Shown here in pieces: positions 22,601 to 33,654 of a stretch of DNA of 64,000 nucleotides. Position 1 is the first letter of the stretch. Each line of letters starts with the position of its first letter. The translations under genes were made by a program, and so were the position numbers. The notes under the pieces were generated by a model. That model had not been told where the DNA came from and made no database searches. It saw only the letters and a list, made by a program, of their open reading frames with translations. The DNA is taken from contig CM076951.1 in assembly GCA_039566865.1 (NCBI GenBank), positions 14,889,484 through 14,953,483 of the forward strand. Reading direction: 5' to 3'. This DNA is from Aurelia coerulea. Taxonomy: Eukaryota; Cnidaria; Scyphozoa; Semaeostomeae; Ulmaridae.

Positions 22601-22852
22601 GCGTTTTGCTAACGATTAAGTTTGCACCTTCAAATTCGGTATGGTGTACAATTTATTGTGACCTGTCAAACGTGCATCATTCATTTCATGGCCATAGCTT
22701 CTTTTGAGGAGAAAGTAAAAATAATAACAACATATAACGCGCTTTAACTCCAGTATGAATAAAGAATAAAACTAAAATGCCTACAAAATAGAAATGGTAA
22801 GATGTCAATGCTACATCTAGCGTATAAAGTGTTAGTGTTCAAATAAAAATTA

Positions 22853-23803
22853 TTAATTATAATGTTCTGCAATGTGTGCCAGCATGTTGTCGAATGCTGC
22901 AGCTGTTTGGAGGCCGAATCGTTCCCGCCACAGGTATTCATCCAGATATGACGGCACCATATGCAGCCTTGAGCCGTAGACAGCCTTTAGCTTTTGCTTC
23001 GCCCTGGACCAGTATGCTTCGACGCCATTTGTGTGCACACCAGTGACAGGGTCGACAAAGTTATCTCCGTGTATGACACGGTCGTGCCCATATCCGATGT
23101 TTGGCAGGTTGTTGTAGGCCGCCCAACCGTCGGAATATATCATCGTTCCGGGACGTACGTATCGTTGGATAAGAGGTAATAATGTGGGCGCGTCTCGGCT
23201 TTCTACAAATTCAATCCACCAAACTCTCCTTTGACGATCGTACATCCCGAAAACCCATTGATTGTGCTGCTCTCGATAATGACCACGGTTATATTTTCTT
23301 TTAATCATTACCGATTCGTCGACCTCAACTATTTCACCGACGCCGCCAATGAGTTTGTCCTGCCATGGCATCCTTACCAGCTTTGCAGAGCATTCTTCTC
23401 TCAGGAAATTGAACCAATCGATGACAGTTTTCTCCGCCAATCCAATAACAATCGTTGTTGTTGACATAGACATCCCTACACACCAACAGTATATCACAAA
23501 TATGAGCTGCTGGAGTGTAAGGTTGGATTGTGCGAAGAAGCTGCCATCTCTGATCGTTTTGCTCGAACGACATCTTGCAAATGAGCATCTCCAACGATAG
23601 CCATCTTGCCCATCTCTAGCCTGCAGCTGCATCTGGCGCCTGCAATTTCTGGCCGCACACCTCATCTGTGGCTTTAACAGGTTTCGTGCCTGCATCCACT
23701 GGATCAGTTGCAGATTTCCTTGGTACAAAATCTGATATAGATCGAACATATTCATGGCTATATTTTTTCGTTTTTCGTTGTAGTGGTGTATCAGTACAGT
23801 CAT
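22853..23803 (-). CDS. Merlin/IS1595-type DDE transposase
   Basis: Open minus-strand frame of 316 codons. Near the N-terminus is a zinc-ribbon-like set of Cys (CAARNC... CSFARC), as in IS1016/IS1595 relatives. The ISXO2-like DDE core follows: first Asp in EIVEVDES, second in IYSDGWAAY, and the Glu within HTNGVEAYWS, the N-x-x-E form typical of this family. A conserved HNQWVFGMYDR segment lies between the first two. Length is normal for Merlin. No stop or frameshift is seen, so it may be active. A start at the second Met (MNMFDLYQ) is also possible. Upstream, on the minus strand, lie the A and B repeat blocks, which may contain its promoter. Confidence 0.9.
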   Translation of the reverse strand: MTVLIHHYNEKRKNIAMNMFDLYQILYQGNLQLIQWMQARNLLKPQMRCAARNCRRQMQLQARDGQDGYRWRCSFARCRSSKTIRDGSFFAQSNLTLQQLIFVIYCWCVGMSMSTTTIVIGLAEKTVIDWFNFLREECSAKLVRMPWQDKLIGGVGEIVEVDESVMIKRKYNRGHYREQHNQWVFGMYDRQRRVWWIEFVESRDAPTLLPLIQRYVRPGTMIYSDGWAAYNNLPNIGYGHDRVIHGDNFVDPVTGVHTNGVEAYWSRAKQKLKAVYGSRLHMVPSYLDEYLWRERFGLQTAAAFDNMLAHIAEHYN

Positions 23804-24029
23804 GAAATTTTAGTTTCTTTTCTGTGAAAACATCCTTTTTTATACTCATGGTTATGGCACATTAAATAATGCATGCAAAACAGCAGTTTCGCATTGTGTA
23901 GAATTGTTTTTGTTAGTTGCGTCATCTTTCATAGCACAACAATAGAGCATGCGCGTATTAAAAATTGATAGGAACTCTAAAAATATAAATTGAAATAAAG
24001 TAAGCATCAGGCGATGAGCAATTGCCGAT

Positions 24030-24165
24030 ACGAAACAAATCTTGATTCAATTGCTTAGCACACATGACTGTGGGCGTGGTTGTAAACATAGTGTTATTTG
24101 CAATGCAAAGATACAGACTTTCCACCCTACGACGTAAAATTTCATTCATGTATAGCATGACGCAA
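24030..24165 (+). repeat. Merlin internal block A, copy 1
   Basis: Matches 26425-26560 in direct orientation with moderate divergence (landmarks ACGAAACAAATYTTGAT, ATGACTGTGG, AAATGCAAAGAT, CGACGTAA). It lies upstream of the minus-strand transposase start. Confidence 0.7.
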
Positions 24166-24189
24166 CTCGGGTGTGATGCATTGCATCCT

Positions 24190-24405
24190 CATTTGACCAT
24201 TCTGCTGTTCTAATTTGAACAGAAGGTATTTCCACTTTCATACCATATTAGGGTTTCAGGAGGAGTAGTTACGCTCTCTGACGACATATTCTTTAACGTC
24301 ATCGTCCTTCAGAATCGATATAACAATAGCATTCTTCTTTCAATACATACTACTCTATTGAATCGAAATACTGACATTAATTACCTCCCACAGACAGCGT
24401 TCAGT
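24190..24405 (+). repeat. Merlin internal block B, copy 1
   Basis: Matches 28985-29205 in direct orientation (landmarks TTCTGCTGTTCTAATTTGAA, CTCTCTGACGACATA, AATAGCATTCTTCTTTCAAT, ACTCTATTG). The second copy sits just upstream of the kinase gene, suggesting that a 5' region was duplicated inside the element. Confidence 0.85.
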
Positions 24406-24869
24406 CAATGCACTCACATTGTCTTCTGGACAATTTTTGCTGCAAATCTTTCCACAAGAACAATCGTCTTGTAAATTTATCTATTTGATTCCGCCGAAAA
24501 CTTAAGTAGTTTCAAACGCATGATAAAAATGTGGAATGGCCCAAACTGTAAATGCAATGCTTGCCAATATGCCTCCGAAAGTTAGTTTTCTTGTATTCTT
24601 ATTAATTAGTAAAACATTGTAAAAATATTCATTCATGTACATTTGTCTCATAATACAATTAATTTATCTATTTAGTTTCTTTTTTCATCGATTTGGATTA
24701 GTTTGTGTGTATATATGAAATTGTATATAGTAAGCTAGATGTAAATAATTCATGTAAAATAAGCGGACAAACAAACAAACAAAGGCGTAGGGAGGGGAAG
24801 GGGCTACAGCCCCTAACATTGGAAAGATTTGCGAAAGTCAGATCTCCAACAAATTTAGAAGCTCCAGTA

Positions 24870-25231
24870 CACTCTTTTCTTTTTATAAGAATGCTATAAA
24901 TTTTTTCCAGCCTCAATATTCTTAAGACATTTTTCGTTTTGAGCCTTAACATATTCTTAAAGTATTCTTATTTTTTCAAATCTGATATGGTTTCAAGGGA
25001 ACATAGTTCAAAGAATTGTCATATCATTATGAATGGTCGAATGAAAGAAAAACTTAAGCAGTTGTAACAAGTAGAATCTTATGAACATCGCAAGACAGGC
25101 AACTGCTGGAAATTGAGACACAAATATGCGAGCTGAGGCTGAGCGATATTCTTATAACATTCTTGAAATTTGGATGATTCTGAGCCTGAATATTCTTATA
25201 AACAATATTCTTAAAAAAAAAGAAAAGAGTG
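24870..25231. mobile_element. TA-flanked ATAAGAAT MITE in the Merlin element
   Basis: Ends CACTCTTTTCTTTTTATAAG and AAAAAGAAAAGAGTG are inverted repeats bordered by TA (24868-24869 and 25232-25233). The flank reads CTCCAGTA-CCAGGAAATA-like, and an unoccupied version occurs near 27119 (CTCCAGTACTGGGAAAATA). Non-coding. Confidence 0.9.
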
Positions 25232-25499
25232 TACCAGGAATATATAACTTAAGAAACTATTTATTTTCGTAAAGGAAATCCTTGACATATTTTTATTTTA
25301 TTTTCTCGTGTTTTCTGTATTAAAGTATGTTCAATGTAAACAGTGAATGAAAGGCTCAGAAAACCTTGTTTTGACATGTTCACGAGGGCACGGGTAGTGA
25401 ATACGAAGATTGTTATAGAACCTCTCGGAAACTCGTAAGAAAATCTGATAATTTTAAGAAACTTTCAGTACGAGCCCAAATTAGTACTTTTAGTACTGG

Positions 25500-26430
25500 C
25501 ACGAGGGTGCATAGAAGTCTATTTGGCCGCATACGAAGGCTTTCATCTTAATGATCAGCCATTCATTAGGACTTCCTACATGTATTACTGTTATGTATTC
25601 CAGTTGAAACAATGCAAGCAGCCCTCAGATTAACCAAACTTCTATCCAACCGCATGGAGATTTCTATTTGGGTGCAAAGAAGTCTATTTGGGCGCAAAAG
25701 AAGGCATTCGTTTTAATGACAAAAATTGATAAAAAATCATCGCTACTGTTTATACAACTATTCATTAGCACTTCCTACATGTATTACTGTTATGTATCCC
25801 AGTTGAAACAATGCGAGCAGCCCTCAGATTAACCAAACTTCTATCTAACCGCATGGAGATTTCTATTTGGGCGCATACAATTCTATTTGGGCGCAAAAGA
25901 AGGTATTCGTTTTAATGACTAAAATTGATAAAAAATCATCGCTACTGTTTATACAACTATTCATTAGCACTTCCTACATGTATTACTGTTATGTATCCCA
26001 GTTGAAGCAATGCGAGCAGCCCTCAGATTAACCAAACTTCTATCTAACCGCATGGAGATTTCTATTTGGGCGCATACAATTCTATTTGGGCGCAAAAGAA
26101 GGTATTCGTTTTAATGACTAAAATTGATAAAAAATCATCGCTACTGTTTATACAACTATTCATTAGCACTTCCTACATGTATTACTGTTATGTATCCCAG
26201 TTGAAACAATGCGAGCAGCCCTCAGATTATCCAAACTTCTATCTAACCGCATGGAAATTTCTATTTGGGCGCATACAATTCTATTTGGGCGCAAAAGAAG
26301 GTATTCGTTTTAATGACAAAAATTGATAAAAAATCATCGCTACTATTTATACAACTATTCATTAGGACTTCCTATATGTAGTACTGCTATGTATCCCAGT
26401 TGAAACAATGCAAGCAGCCTTCAGACACGA
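25500..26430 (+). repeat. 199-bp tandem repeat, about 4.5 copies
   Basis: The landmark TTTCTATTTG recurs at 25661, 25860, 26059 and 26258, exactly 199 bp apart. Each unit contains two TCTATTTGGGCGCA motifs and a TACATGTATTACTGTTATGT stretch. Units are nearly identical in the middle and diverged at the edges. Short frames across it are repeat artefacts. Confidence 0.95.
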
Positions 26431-26560
26431 AACAAATTTTGATCCAATGGGGTAATGAATATGACTGTGGTCGTGATCGTAAACGTTTCTTTATTTCAAA
26501 TGCAAAGATGCTGGCATTTTCCCCTCCGACGTAACATTCCGACGTATAGCATTACGCATA
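26425..26560 (+). repeat. Merlin internal block A, copy 2
   Basis: Direct repeat of 24030-24165. A block order A, B at 24 kb corresponds to A here and B at 29 kb, with later insertions between them. Confidence 0.7.
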
Positions 26561-27329
26561 CCATGTATATCATTACGCAAAAAGGGGTTTCCAAGTTGGA
26601 TGAAGTTTCCAAGTTCCTTCCGAGTAGTATTATACAGAAAAAGGTGCAATGCATGCGAAACATGATGAGGATCTATGTTAATTAAATATATGTTTGTTTA
26701 ACTTATACTTTTCAGTGCTTTAGTTTGTGATTTTTATACATTTTTATGATTTTTATTTGAGATTTACGTATTTTCTTGTTACAAAAATACTTGTACCATA
26801 TGGCTGTTGAATAATTTCATAATGGATATTTATTTTTCTACCTAATCATTGTCGTCTTACCACATTTTCGACCTGACGAAGTTGACTGCATTCAACAATG
26901 GCAATTGAAAAATCGACTCCAACTTTGACGACAACGGTTCATGGCTAGTGTTCATGGCGAGTTATATTTTAAACATTATCATCAGGTGTTTAAATACGAA
27001 AATATAAGAAAATATTTACGAGAACCGATACAGAGCAGAGCATAGATGGGTATAGGAATACACTTGTTGAAACTGCCCACAACAAACTCAACTCTCAGAT
27101 TGCCAACAAATTAAGAACTCCAGTACTGGGAAAATATAAGCCAAGAAACTATTTATTTCGATAGAGGAAATCCTTAACATATTTTGGTTCATTTATACTT
27201 GTTTCCAGCATCATAGTAACGTTTAAACATTGGAAAGGCTTAAAAAGACCGTATTGTGAAATGTTCACGAGGGCACAGGTAGTGAACATGCAGATTGTTC
27301 TGTTTGTTAACAAAAGAAACTCATAAGAA

Positions 27330-27420
27330 ACTCTGAGTACTCAGAATCAGATAACTTTAATAAACTTCGAGTACTGGCCCAATTTCTTAGTTTCTTATAA
27401 CAAAATACGTGTATGAATGA
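27330..27420. repeat. Fragment of the ATAAGAAAC MITE family
   Basis: The stretch from AGAAACTCATAAGAAAC to TTCTTATAACAAAATACGTGTA looks like one end of the family, without a matching partner close by. Confidence 0.5.
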
Positions 27421-27555
27421 AAATTGGTCAAATTTAATACTCTGCAGTATGGCCCCGCATTTAAGAAACCAAACCACCTAAAAGGAACGTTTAGCCAACT
27501 GAAGAATGCTTAGCCCCCTTAATTTTAAGAAACGTTTCCCAAGGGGAGACACTTG

Positions 27556-27882
27556 ACACATACGCATACGCCTACGGGGAGGGGTTCAGTCCGAGAAATT
27601 TACAGGAACCCAAAAAATATCAGTTTAGCTTCATTACAACCCAAAAATATCAGCTCATTTTATACCTTGACATCTGTAAACAAACATAGAAGAACATGAA
27701 ACAATACCAATTGAGGCCAGGATTGCCTTTAAAGAACCCAGAAATATCATTTTCACAATATTTGATGCCCAATAATATCAAAAACATAATTTCAATTTAT
27801 TTGGACCAAAACATATCACTTTTGGCAACATTCTGACCCAAAAATATCAGACTTACCTCCCCGTATGTGCATGTGCTGAGTG
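27556..27882. repeat. Inverted-repeat element with CCCAAAAATATCAG interior
   Basis: CACATACG-CCTACGGGGAGG at the left is mirrored by CCTCCCCGTATGTGCATGTG at the right. The interior repeats CCCAAAAATATCAG and variants about five times. Non-coding, probably a MITE. Confidence 0.6.
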
Positions 27883-27949
27883 CCCCCCCTGGGATGCGTT
27901 TCAATTGATTCCCCTTTTTAATATAAATAATAATAATAATAAATAATAA

Positions 27950-28310
27950 ATGTTGGTTAAGGGGCTGGAAGGCCAAGGCCTATAAAACCCTGATTGTCTG
28001 TGATCACAAATCTAGTTTAGTTTGAATTCGAATTTTGAATCCCTGTGTAGGCTGTCAAAGAGTTTTTCAAACGTTATCACATCCTTTGCTTCAACGATGT
28101 TAGCTGGCAAGCAGTTCCACTCTTTTATGATGCGCTGAGAATAAAAGTTCTTTCTCGCATCTGGTCTGCATTTGTTCACACTATTTTGTATTTATGACCC
28201 CTTGTCTTATTGTTGTTGATTTTAAAGAACTTTGCAGGGTCAGTGTCAACGAGGCCGTGAAATATTTTATAAGTTGTTATCATGCCACCGCGTTTTCTCC
28301 TATACTGAAG
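27950..28310 (-). pseudogene. LINE ORF2 C-terminal fragment
   Basis: On the minus strand this reads as the tail of a non-LTR retrotransposon ORF2: segments like RRKRGGMITTYKIFHG, then TRGHKYK, then FYSQRIIKEWN-LP, then a stop near 28022. These are hallmark C-terminal motifs of CR1/RTE/jockey-like elements. It is severely 5'-truncated; no reverse-transcriptase domain remains. Confidence 0.75.
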
Positions 28311-28319
28311 AAAACCTAG

Positions 28320-28545
28320 TTAAACCTGTTTGCTCGGATTTTCATATTACTACGTTTTTAATTCTGTTTTGAAATTGTATACCTTGTATTTGAAATCTTA
28401 TTTATTTAATCATGTATATATATTTCTTGGACTTGTATTAGTTTTTAGCAGTTGGCTTGGATTAGCTAGTTTAGTAATTATTTTTAATTTTTACTGTACA
28501 TAGCTATATAGCGCCAACTTTAAATAAATTGATTATTATTATTAT
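28320..28545 (+). repeat. LINE-like 3' end with ATT repeat tail
   Basis: A 3'-UTR-like AT-rich sequence containing TATATAGCGCCAACTTTAAATAAATTG and then (ATT)n. The phrase ending in GCGCC resembles one near 47815. Probably the tail of a plus-oriented retroelement. Confidence 0.45.
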
Positions 28546-28984
28546 ATGGTTATTTGCTGATGACCCGGGAGAGGGGTGCTTATTACATTTGCCAGCGGGG
28601 ATGTGCTGTTTTTCAGGGTATCATATTCCATTATCTTTCCTAGTGGAGGATATTAAAAGAAGGCAATTAAATCAGTTCGTTTTTAGGTCTAATTTATCTT
28701 TTGGAGTATGGTTCTCACGGAGCAAAAATTCAGGAGGAGGGTATGAAGAAAACTTATCATGGGCACTGCCCCTACAAAGTTGAGTAAACAACGGCCAACC
28801 CTCTCCCAGCTGATGACTCTCAGTAGAAAATATATTGCTAATTAGAATTCACTGTAAAAAAGTTACTATTGATGACGTTATACTCCGTTCATGAATTCAT
28901 CGACGTTGCAGCGTCATTGGATCGTCATTTGATGACGTTGTACTCCGTTTGTAAATTCCTTGCCGTTGAATCGCCATTTGATTA

Positions 28985-29205
28985 TTCTGCTGTTCTAATT
29001 TGAACTGAAGGTGTTTCCACTTTCGTACCATATTAGGTGTCTCTAAAGTTTTAAAACCTCCCCAAAAGAAGACACGCTCTCTGACGACATAATATTTGAC
29101 GTCATCATCCTTTTATTACAGCTCAACAACAATAGCATTCTTCTTTCAATACATGCTACTCTATTGTATCGAAATACTTGGATTTATTACCTCCTACAGA
29201 TAGCG
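28985..29205 (+). promoter_or_regulatory. Merlin internal block B, copy 2; probable 5' region of the kinase gene
   Basis: Direct repeat of 24190-24405, ending about 110 bp before the kinase start codon at 29315. Position and duplication suggest promoter or 5'-UTR sequence. No TATA box or other decisive motif is recognised, so the role is inferred. Confidence 0.45.
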
Positions 29206-29314
29206 TTCAACTACTAATTTAGTAATTCTTATAAATATGGATGAAACATGAATGTGAATTAAAATTCAAGAATTATCACAAGAAAACATTCCCGAAATTG
29301 AACAGTAGTAAGAA

Positions 29315-31354
29315 ATGGCAGCCATATACTCGATGGACCTCTTTGAAGAATCTGGCGAACCAGCGAAAACCGATGATGATTCTAAGGACGAACAGAATGT
29401 GCAAAGTACCACAAAACAAGTAGCGAACTGGTATGTATCAAATATTATCTGATAGAACAATAAGTAGTTCTATCTTTTTTTGCTATTTTTTCCATTGAAT
29501 ATTTTTTTGTGGTTACATTTTTGGACAATTTTGTATCAAATGGTTAATTTTTGCGTTCATCAGCATTGACTGTTGGGAGAAGGGGGAGGGGGGCGTAGGG
29601 GATACAATAGCGTTGGAAATACTATTGTCTGTGTAAAGGGTCACCGAATGGCTAGTAGGTACGTACATCATGCTAGAAAAATTGAAGAAAGTGATACCCT
29701 TAGAAACGGCACATTCCCCAAGGACAAATATACTAAGATTCCAACCCCCCTCCCTGGGGCCACGATAACTCGTACACATGAATGTTTTAAAGATTTATTA
29801 TTTAATCTTTAAGAGAAAGCCTAAATTAGCATTTGGGTTTTTTGCAAATGTATATGTTGTCAGCTTTTAGAAAAATGTAGGCTAGAAATGTTAGTTTATA
29901 GAAGGAAGATCATATTGTAATTTATCTATTTCATGGCCTGCGTAGTAATTGCACTGCTTGATTGTTTAATACATTTACAACCGACCTAAATCATGCGATG
30001 GGAATATTTTCTTAAACCCATCCCCAACCATCCTATTCCTGCAATTTAGTTGTTAAGAAGAAATCGTTCGTTCCCAATACCCCTATGACTCAATACGCAC
30101 ATAACTCAGAACGCCATGACCTTACTACATAACAGCAATGTCTATAGTCATTCCATTCAAGGGAATATACTTGTTTCGCTTGTCTTTTGAAGGTTGATAG
30201 AGAAGTTCGAATATGATGACACAAAAAAGGGACGAAAATGGACACATAAAGTGGCTGTAAGTGAATTGGTAACATTGGCCAATGTAAAATTCCATGACAG
30301 ACGTGTTTCGACCAAGCATCTAGGAATGGCGATGAAGGCAGCCTTTCCGGAAATAAAAAGGCATCACACAGCATCCGAGCCGTACAGCTATTATGGTTTG
30401 AAGTTGAAGGAGACGGCCGAAACTGCAACCCCTCAGCCAGCAGAAATCGGTGCCAAACACGTTGCATGTCAATCAGATGCGCAAAAGATAAGTATGCAGT
30501 CCGTTGAATGTCAGGCATCAGAGAAGGCCGCATATAACATCCCAGAGTCGGTGTTCAACGACATACCAAAAGACCGATTTATCGATAGGAAGATGCTTGT
30601 TCCGATGGAAGGAGGAGAGTCGTTGTTGGGAGAAGGAACTTTTGCTAGGGTTTCTTTAATGTTGTACCGCAAATTGCCTGTTGCTGTCAAGGAATATAAA
30701 GAAAACGCAAGCTATTCTTTAAACTCAATGAGGAACCGCACAGTAAAGGAAGCAAGAACCCTCATCAACATCACTCCACATCACAGCGTTCCTTTACTGT
30801 TTGGTGTAATTTTGAATTCTAGGCCTTATTCCTTGGTAATGCAGCTGTGCACTCGTCATGATAGTTGTTTAACTATTTTGAAACTTTTACGTAACAACTC
30901 CGAACAAGTCACTGATGGAGAGAAGTTGGCAATCCTTGAAAAATTGGCCATGGGACTTCACCACATACACTGCAATGGGTTTATCCACAATGACTTGAAA
31001 ACAGACAATGTTGCTATCGTGAAATATAAAGTTGTGCAAGATAACGGTGACCAAACCAGGGAATGGACTCCAGTTATTTTGGACTTTGGCGAGGCCACAA
31101 GAACGTTAGTTTTCTTGAAAAGGAAATATCAATCCTTTCATTCCCATGTTGACCCAGACATTTTGAGCGGACAAGATGCACACTCCATCAATAGTGACAT
31201 TTTCTCTTTAGGGGTTCTAATGAAGAAAGTTGCTGAATCAATGTGTGCAGGAGATGATAAAGACAAACTTATAAAAGTGTGTGAATCATGTCGAGCAAAG
31301 GACAATCGTCCGAATGCTCAAATGATAGCTAATTTCATTAAAACAATTAGATAG
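29315..31354 (+). CDS. RFX-like winged helix fused to a protein kinase, two exons, Merlin cargo
   Basis: Exon 1 is 29315-29430 and ends in a GTATGT donor. Exon 2 is 30193-31354, after a TTTTGAAG acceptor. The junction codon is Trp and the frame is kept, giving 425 residues. Residues about 36-112 look like an RFX-type winged helix (VANWLIEKFEY at the start, FPEIKR, then YSYYGLKLK, compare YHYYGIRVK in RFX proteins). A low-complexity linker follows. The kinase domain runs about 180-425: Gly-rich loop LGEGTFARV (184-192), VAVK with Lys205, HNDLKTDN (Asp306, Asn311), and DFG at 336-338. HND replaces HRD, so it is an atypical RD-lacking kinase but has all three catalytic residues. No stop interrupts it. 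Fusion of a DNA-binding winged helix to a kinase is unusual; its role (for example in transposition control or host signalling) is unknown. The alternative is that it is a trapped host gene. Confidence 0.8.
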
Positions 31355-31457
31355 AAAAAACGTTTTTTTGCCAGGTAGAATGATTTTTCCGTGCTATTAT
31401 GATGTATTTCTTAGATTGTACGTAGTTAACTGACTGTACGTAGTTAGATCGGGGTGT

Positions 31458-31587
31458 CACTCTCCGTCGCAGAGGCTGTTTGTTGGAAACCGAACTTTCA
31501 GAACTGCGAAGGAGCCAAAGAATCGCAGTTTCGAGAGCTTCAGTTGAAAGCTCGGTTTCCAAAAAAACAGCCTCTGCGATGGAGAGT
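31458..31587. mobile_element. 130-bp MITE with 9-bp target duplication TCGGGGTGT
   Basis: CACTCTCCGTCGCAGAGGCT at the left is mirrored at the right (ends in GGAGAGTG), with TCGGGGTGT directly outside both ends (31449-31457, 31588-31596). The related sequence near 50383 (ATCAGGGTGTGGCGACC) serves as an empty site. A 9-bp duplication suggests a Mutator-like driver. Short frames here are artefacts of the hairpin. Confidence 0.9.
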
Positions 31588-32179
31588 GTCGGGGTGTGGT
31601 GACCTTCCAGAGGGGTACCCAATGAAGGAAAACTGAGCTGGGAAATTGCTAAAAATAGAGGTATTTCCAATTTTTTTGCACTTTTTCTTTTAATTTTTTA
31701 TAAGGAACTCATCACAAAAAACTCTACTGTCACATCACAAACATTTTTGAATCTCTAAATGGAAAAATTTTAAACTTATTCATTTTGTCTTGTAGTCTGA
31801 AACATTTTCAATTTATTTTTGTACTTTATTACTCGGTATTACGTGAGCAGTAATTGTTTAGACAGACAATGTTAAATGAATGGATGAATTGTAGAAATTG
31901 ATAAACCTGGCAATTTTAAGAACATTTTGGCACGAGGTCCATCTATTACTTTCTTATGAAGAATAAGTCGTGGAATAAGTGTACCCCAGCTAACAAATCT
32001 CGTAAAAACTAGAGACGACTGATGGGGCATAGCCTGCGTGCAAACTTTACTCTCCACTGAAGTCTGCACGCAGTATTCAGGAGGTTTCTGGTTGGTTTCG
32101 GTTGGTTTGGTCGTCTGTATTTAGAAGGTTTCTGGTTGGTTTCGGCAACAGGCTGCGGTCGGCTGCGTGTCTCGTTCAC

Positions 32180-33115
32180 AACTTCAATGATTATTGGCCT
32201 TGGCCTTTGCGAAAAGGGCCACTTCGCTGCTAAAAGAGGTCGAATATTATATTACTCCGAAAAAGCAGAATATTTTCACTGGAAGAAACAAGTGTTGAGA
32301 CGATGATGCAATAAATGTTTCTGACAACTTTCCAGAGGCAGGCTAAACTGACTAAAATATGCAGGTTTCTTACATCATTTTGCCAAATTTACTCCGAAAA
32401 TAACTCAGTATTTCCCCCCACGGGGCGCCACCCTTGGTGCCCTCGTGAACATTTCAAAACAGATTTGTTGAAATCGTTTCTATGTTCAAACATTCCTAAA
32501 GTACCTTCGGAGTAATGATACACGGAACAAGTGAAATGAAGAAATTTTGCAAAGGATCCCTAAATCAAAATAAGTTGCTGTTTGAGGTATGTTTTTCCAG
32601 TATCAGAGGTTTTTATTTTTTAGCAATCTGAGAGTTAATTTTTTTATAAGCAGTTAAAATACGTATACACCAGGCTTTATTTAAATAGCTTTGAACGCAT
32701 CCAGCCTTCATGGAAGGAATATAAATCAAATGATGGTTAAATGCAAGAAATGCTACAGCCTTCCCTACACCATGACGGAGAAAACTGCTACTCAATATTT
32801 TCGACGGCCCTCATTGGTGTTGTTCTGTTTTCATTGGTATTGTGCTGTTTTCATTGGTGGTCCATCGGTGTTCATTGGTGTTCCAGCGGTGTTCATCAGT
32901 GTTCCATTGGTGTTCCATTGGTGTTCATTGGTGTTCATTGGTGTTCATTGGTGTTCCATTGGTGTTCATCGGTGTTCCATTGGTGTTCCATTGGTGTTCA
33001 TTGGTGTTCCATTGGTGTTCATCGGTGTTCATTGGTGTTCATTGGTGTTCCATTGGTGTTCATTGGTGTTCCATTGGTGTTCATTGGTGTTCCATTGGTG
33101 TGGTGTATTAGACTA
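32180..33115 (+). repeat. Repeat shared with 50380-52075, ending in GGTGTTC minisatellite
   Basis: Segments near 32360-32540, 32580-32790 and 32815-33115 match 50480-50740, 51541-51760 and 51775-52075. This is a second copy of the same non-coding element. A TA-flanked insertion present in the other copy (50748-51539) is absent here, where the sequence reads TGAGGTATGTTTTTCC. Confidence 0.8.
32815..33105 (+). repeat. GGTGTTCATT/GGTGTTCCATT minisatellite
   Basis: About 27 units of 10-11 bp alternating between TTGGTGTTCA and TTGGTGTTCCA, with occasional TCGGTGTT variants. All three forward frames are open because the unit has no stop, giving false VFIGVPLVFIG-like proteins. Confidence 0.95.
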
Positions 33116-33273
33116 GATCCAAGAAGCCCAGATGAATAGTTGTGTTAACAATATCTCGTTAAAAGTGCAACCTTCTGCAATTGGATACAAATCTTTATGC
33201 ACTTGGCATTCATTCAATTTAAAAAAAAGACGCAAAAGCCTTTCGCGTTACTGTTTCGGAATAGGCCGTACTA

Positions 33274-33638
33274 CACGTTATTTATTTTACAAGTAACTAA
33301 GAATTCAGGCCAGTACTAAAGGTTTCTTAAAATCGTCAGATTTTGAGTACCCAGAGTTCCTTACGAGTTTCTTATAGGTCCTATAACAATCTTCATATTC
33401 AATACACGTGCCCTCGTGAACATGTCCAAACAAGGTTTTTAAGCCTTTCTGATGTTTGGACGCTTCTCAAGTACCTTACAAATAATTTGATACAGGAAAC
33501 AAATGAAAGTAAAAATATGTCAAGGATTTCCTTTATCAAAGTAAATAGTTTCGTGAGTTATGTTTTCCTAGTACTGGAGCTTCTTAATTTTTTAGAGTTG
33601 AGCTCGTTATGGACAGTTTCTCATAACAAAAATACGTG
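33274..33638. mobile_element. TA-flanked ATAAGAAAC-family MITE near the right array
   Basis: Left end CACGTTATTTATTTTACAAG, right end ending AAAAATACGTG, both bordered by TA. The interior contains repeated TTTCTTA/AGAAAC motifs and an ACGTGCCCTCGTGAACATG segment shared with several other loci in the window. Non-coding. Confidence 0.75.
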
Positions 33639-33654
33639 TATATGCCGTACTTTC

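Noticed and set aside
23616..23849. 77-codon minus-strand frame overlapping the Merlin transposase start
   Set aside because: Different frame from the transposase and no family likeness; treated as a shadow, although a spliced alternative start cannot be fully excluded.
26066..26326. 86-codon frame
   Set aside because: Spans the 199-bp tandem repeat and only repeats its unit.
32691..33139. Three overlapping open frames with VFIGVPLVFIG/WCSIGVHWCS-type repeats
   Set aside because: They are translations of a 10-11-bp minisatellite without stops in any frame; same artefact at 49748-50056 and 51702-52165.
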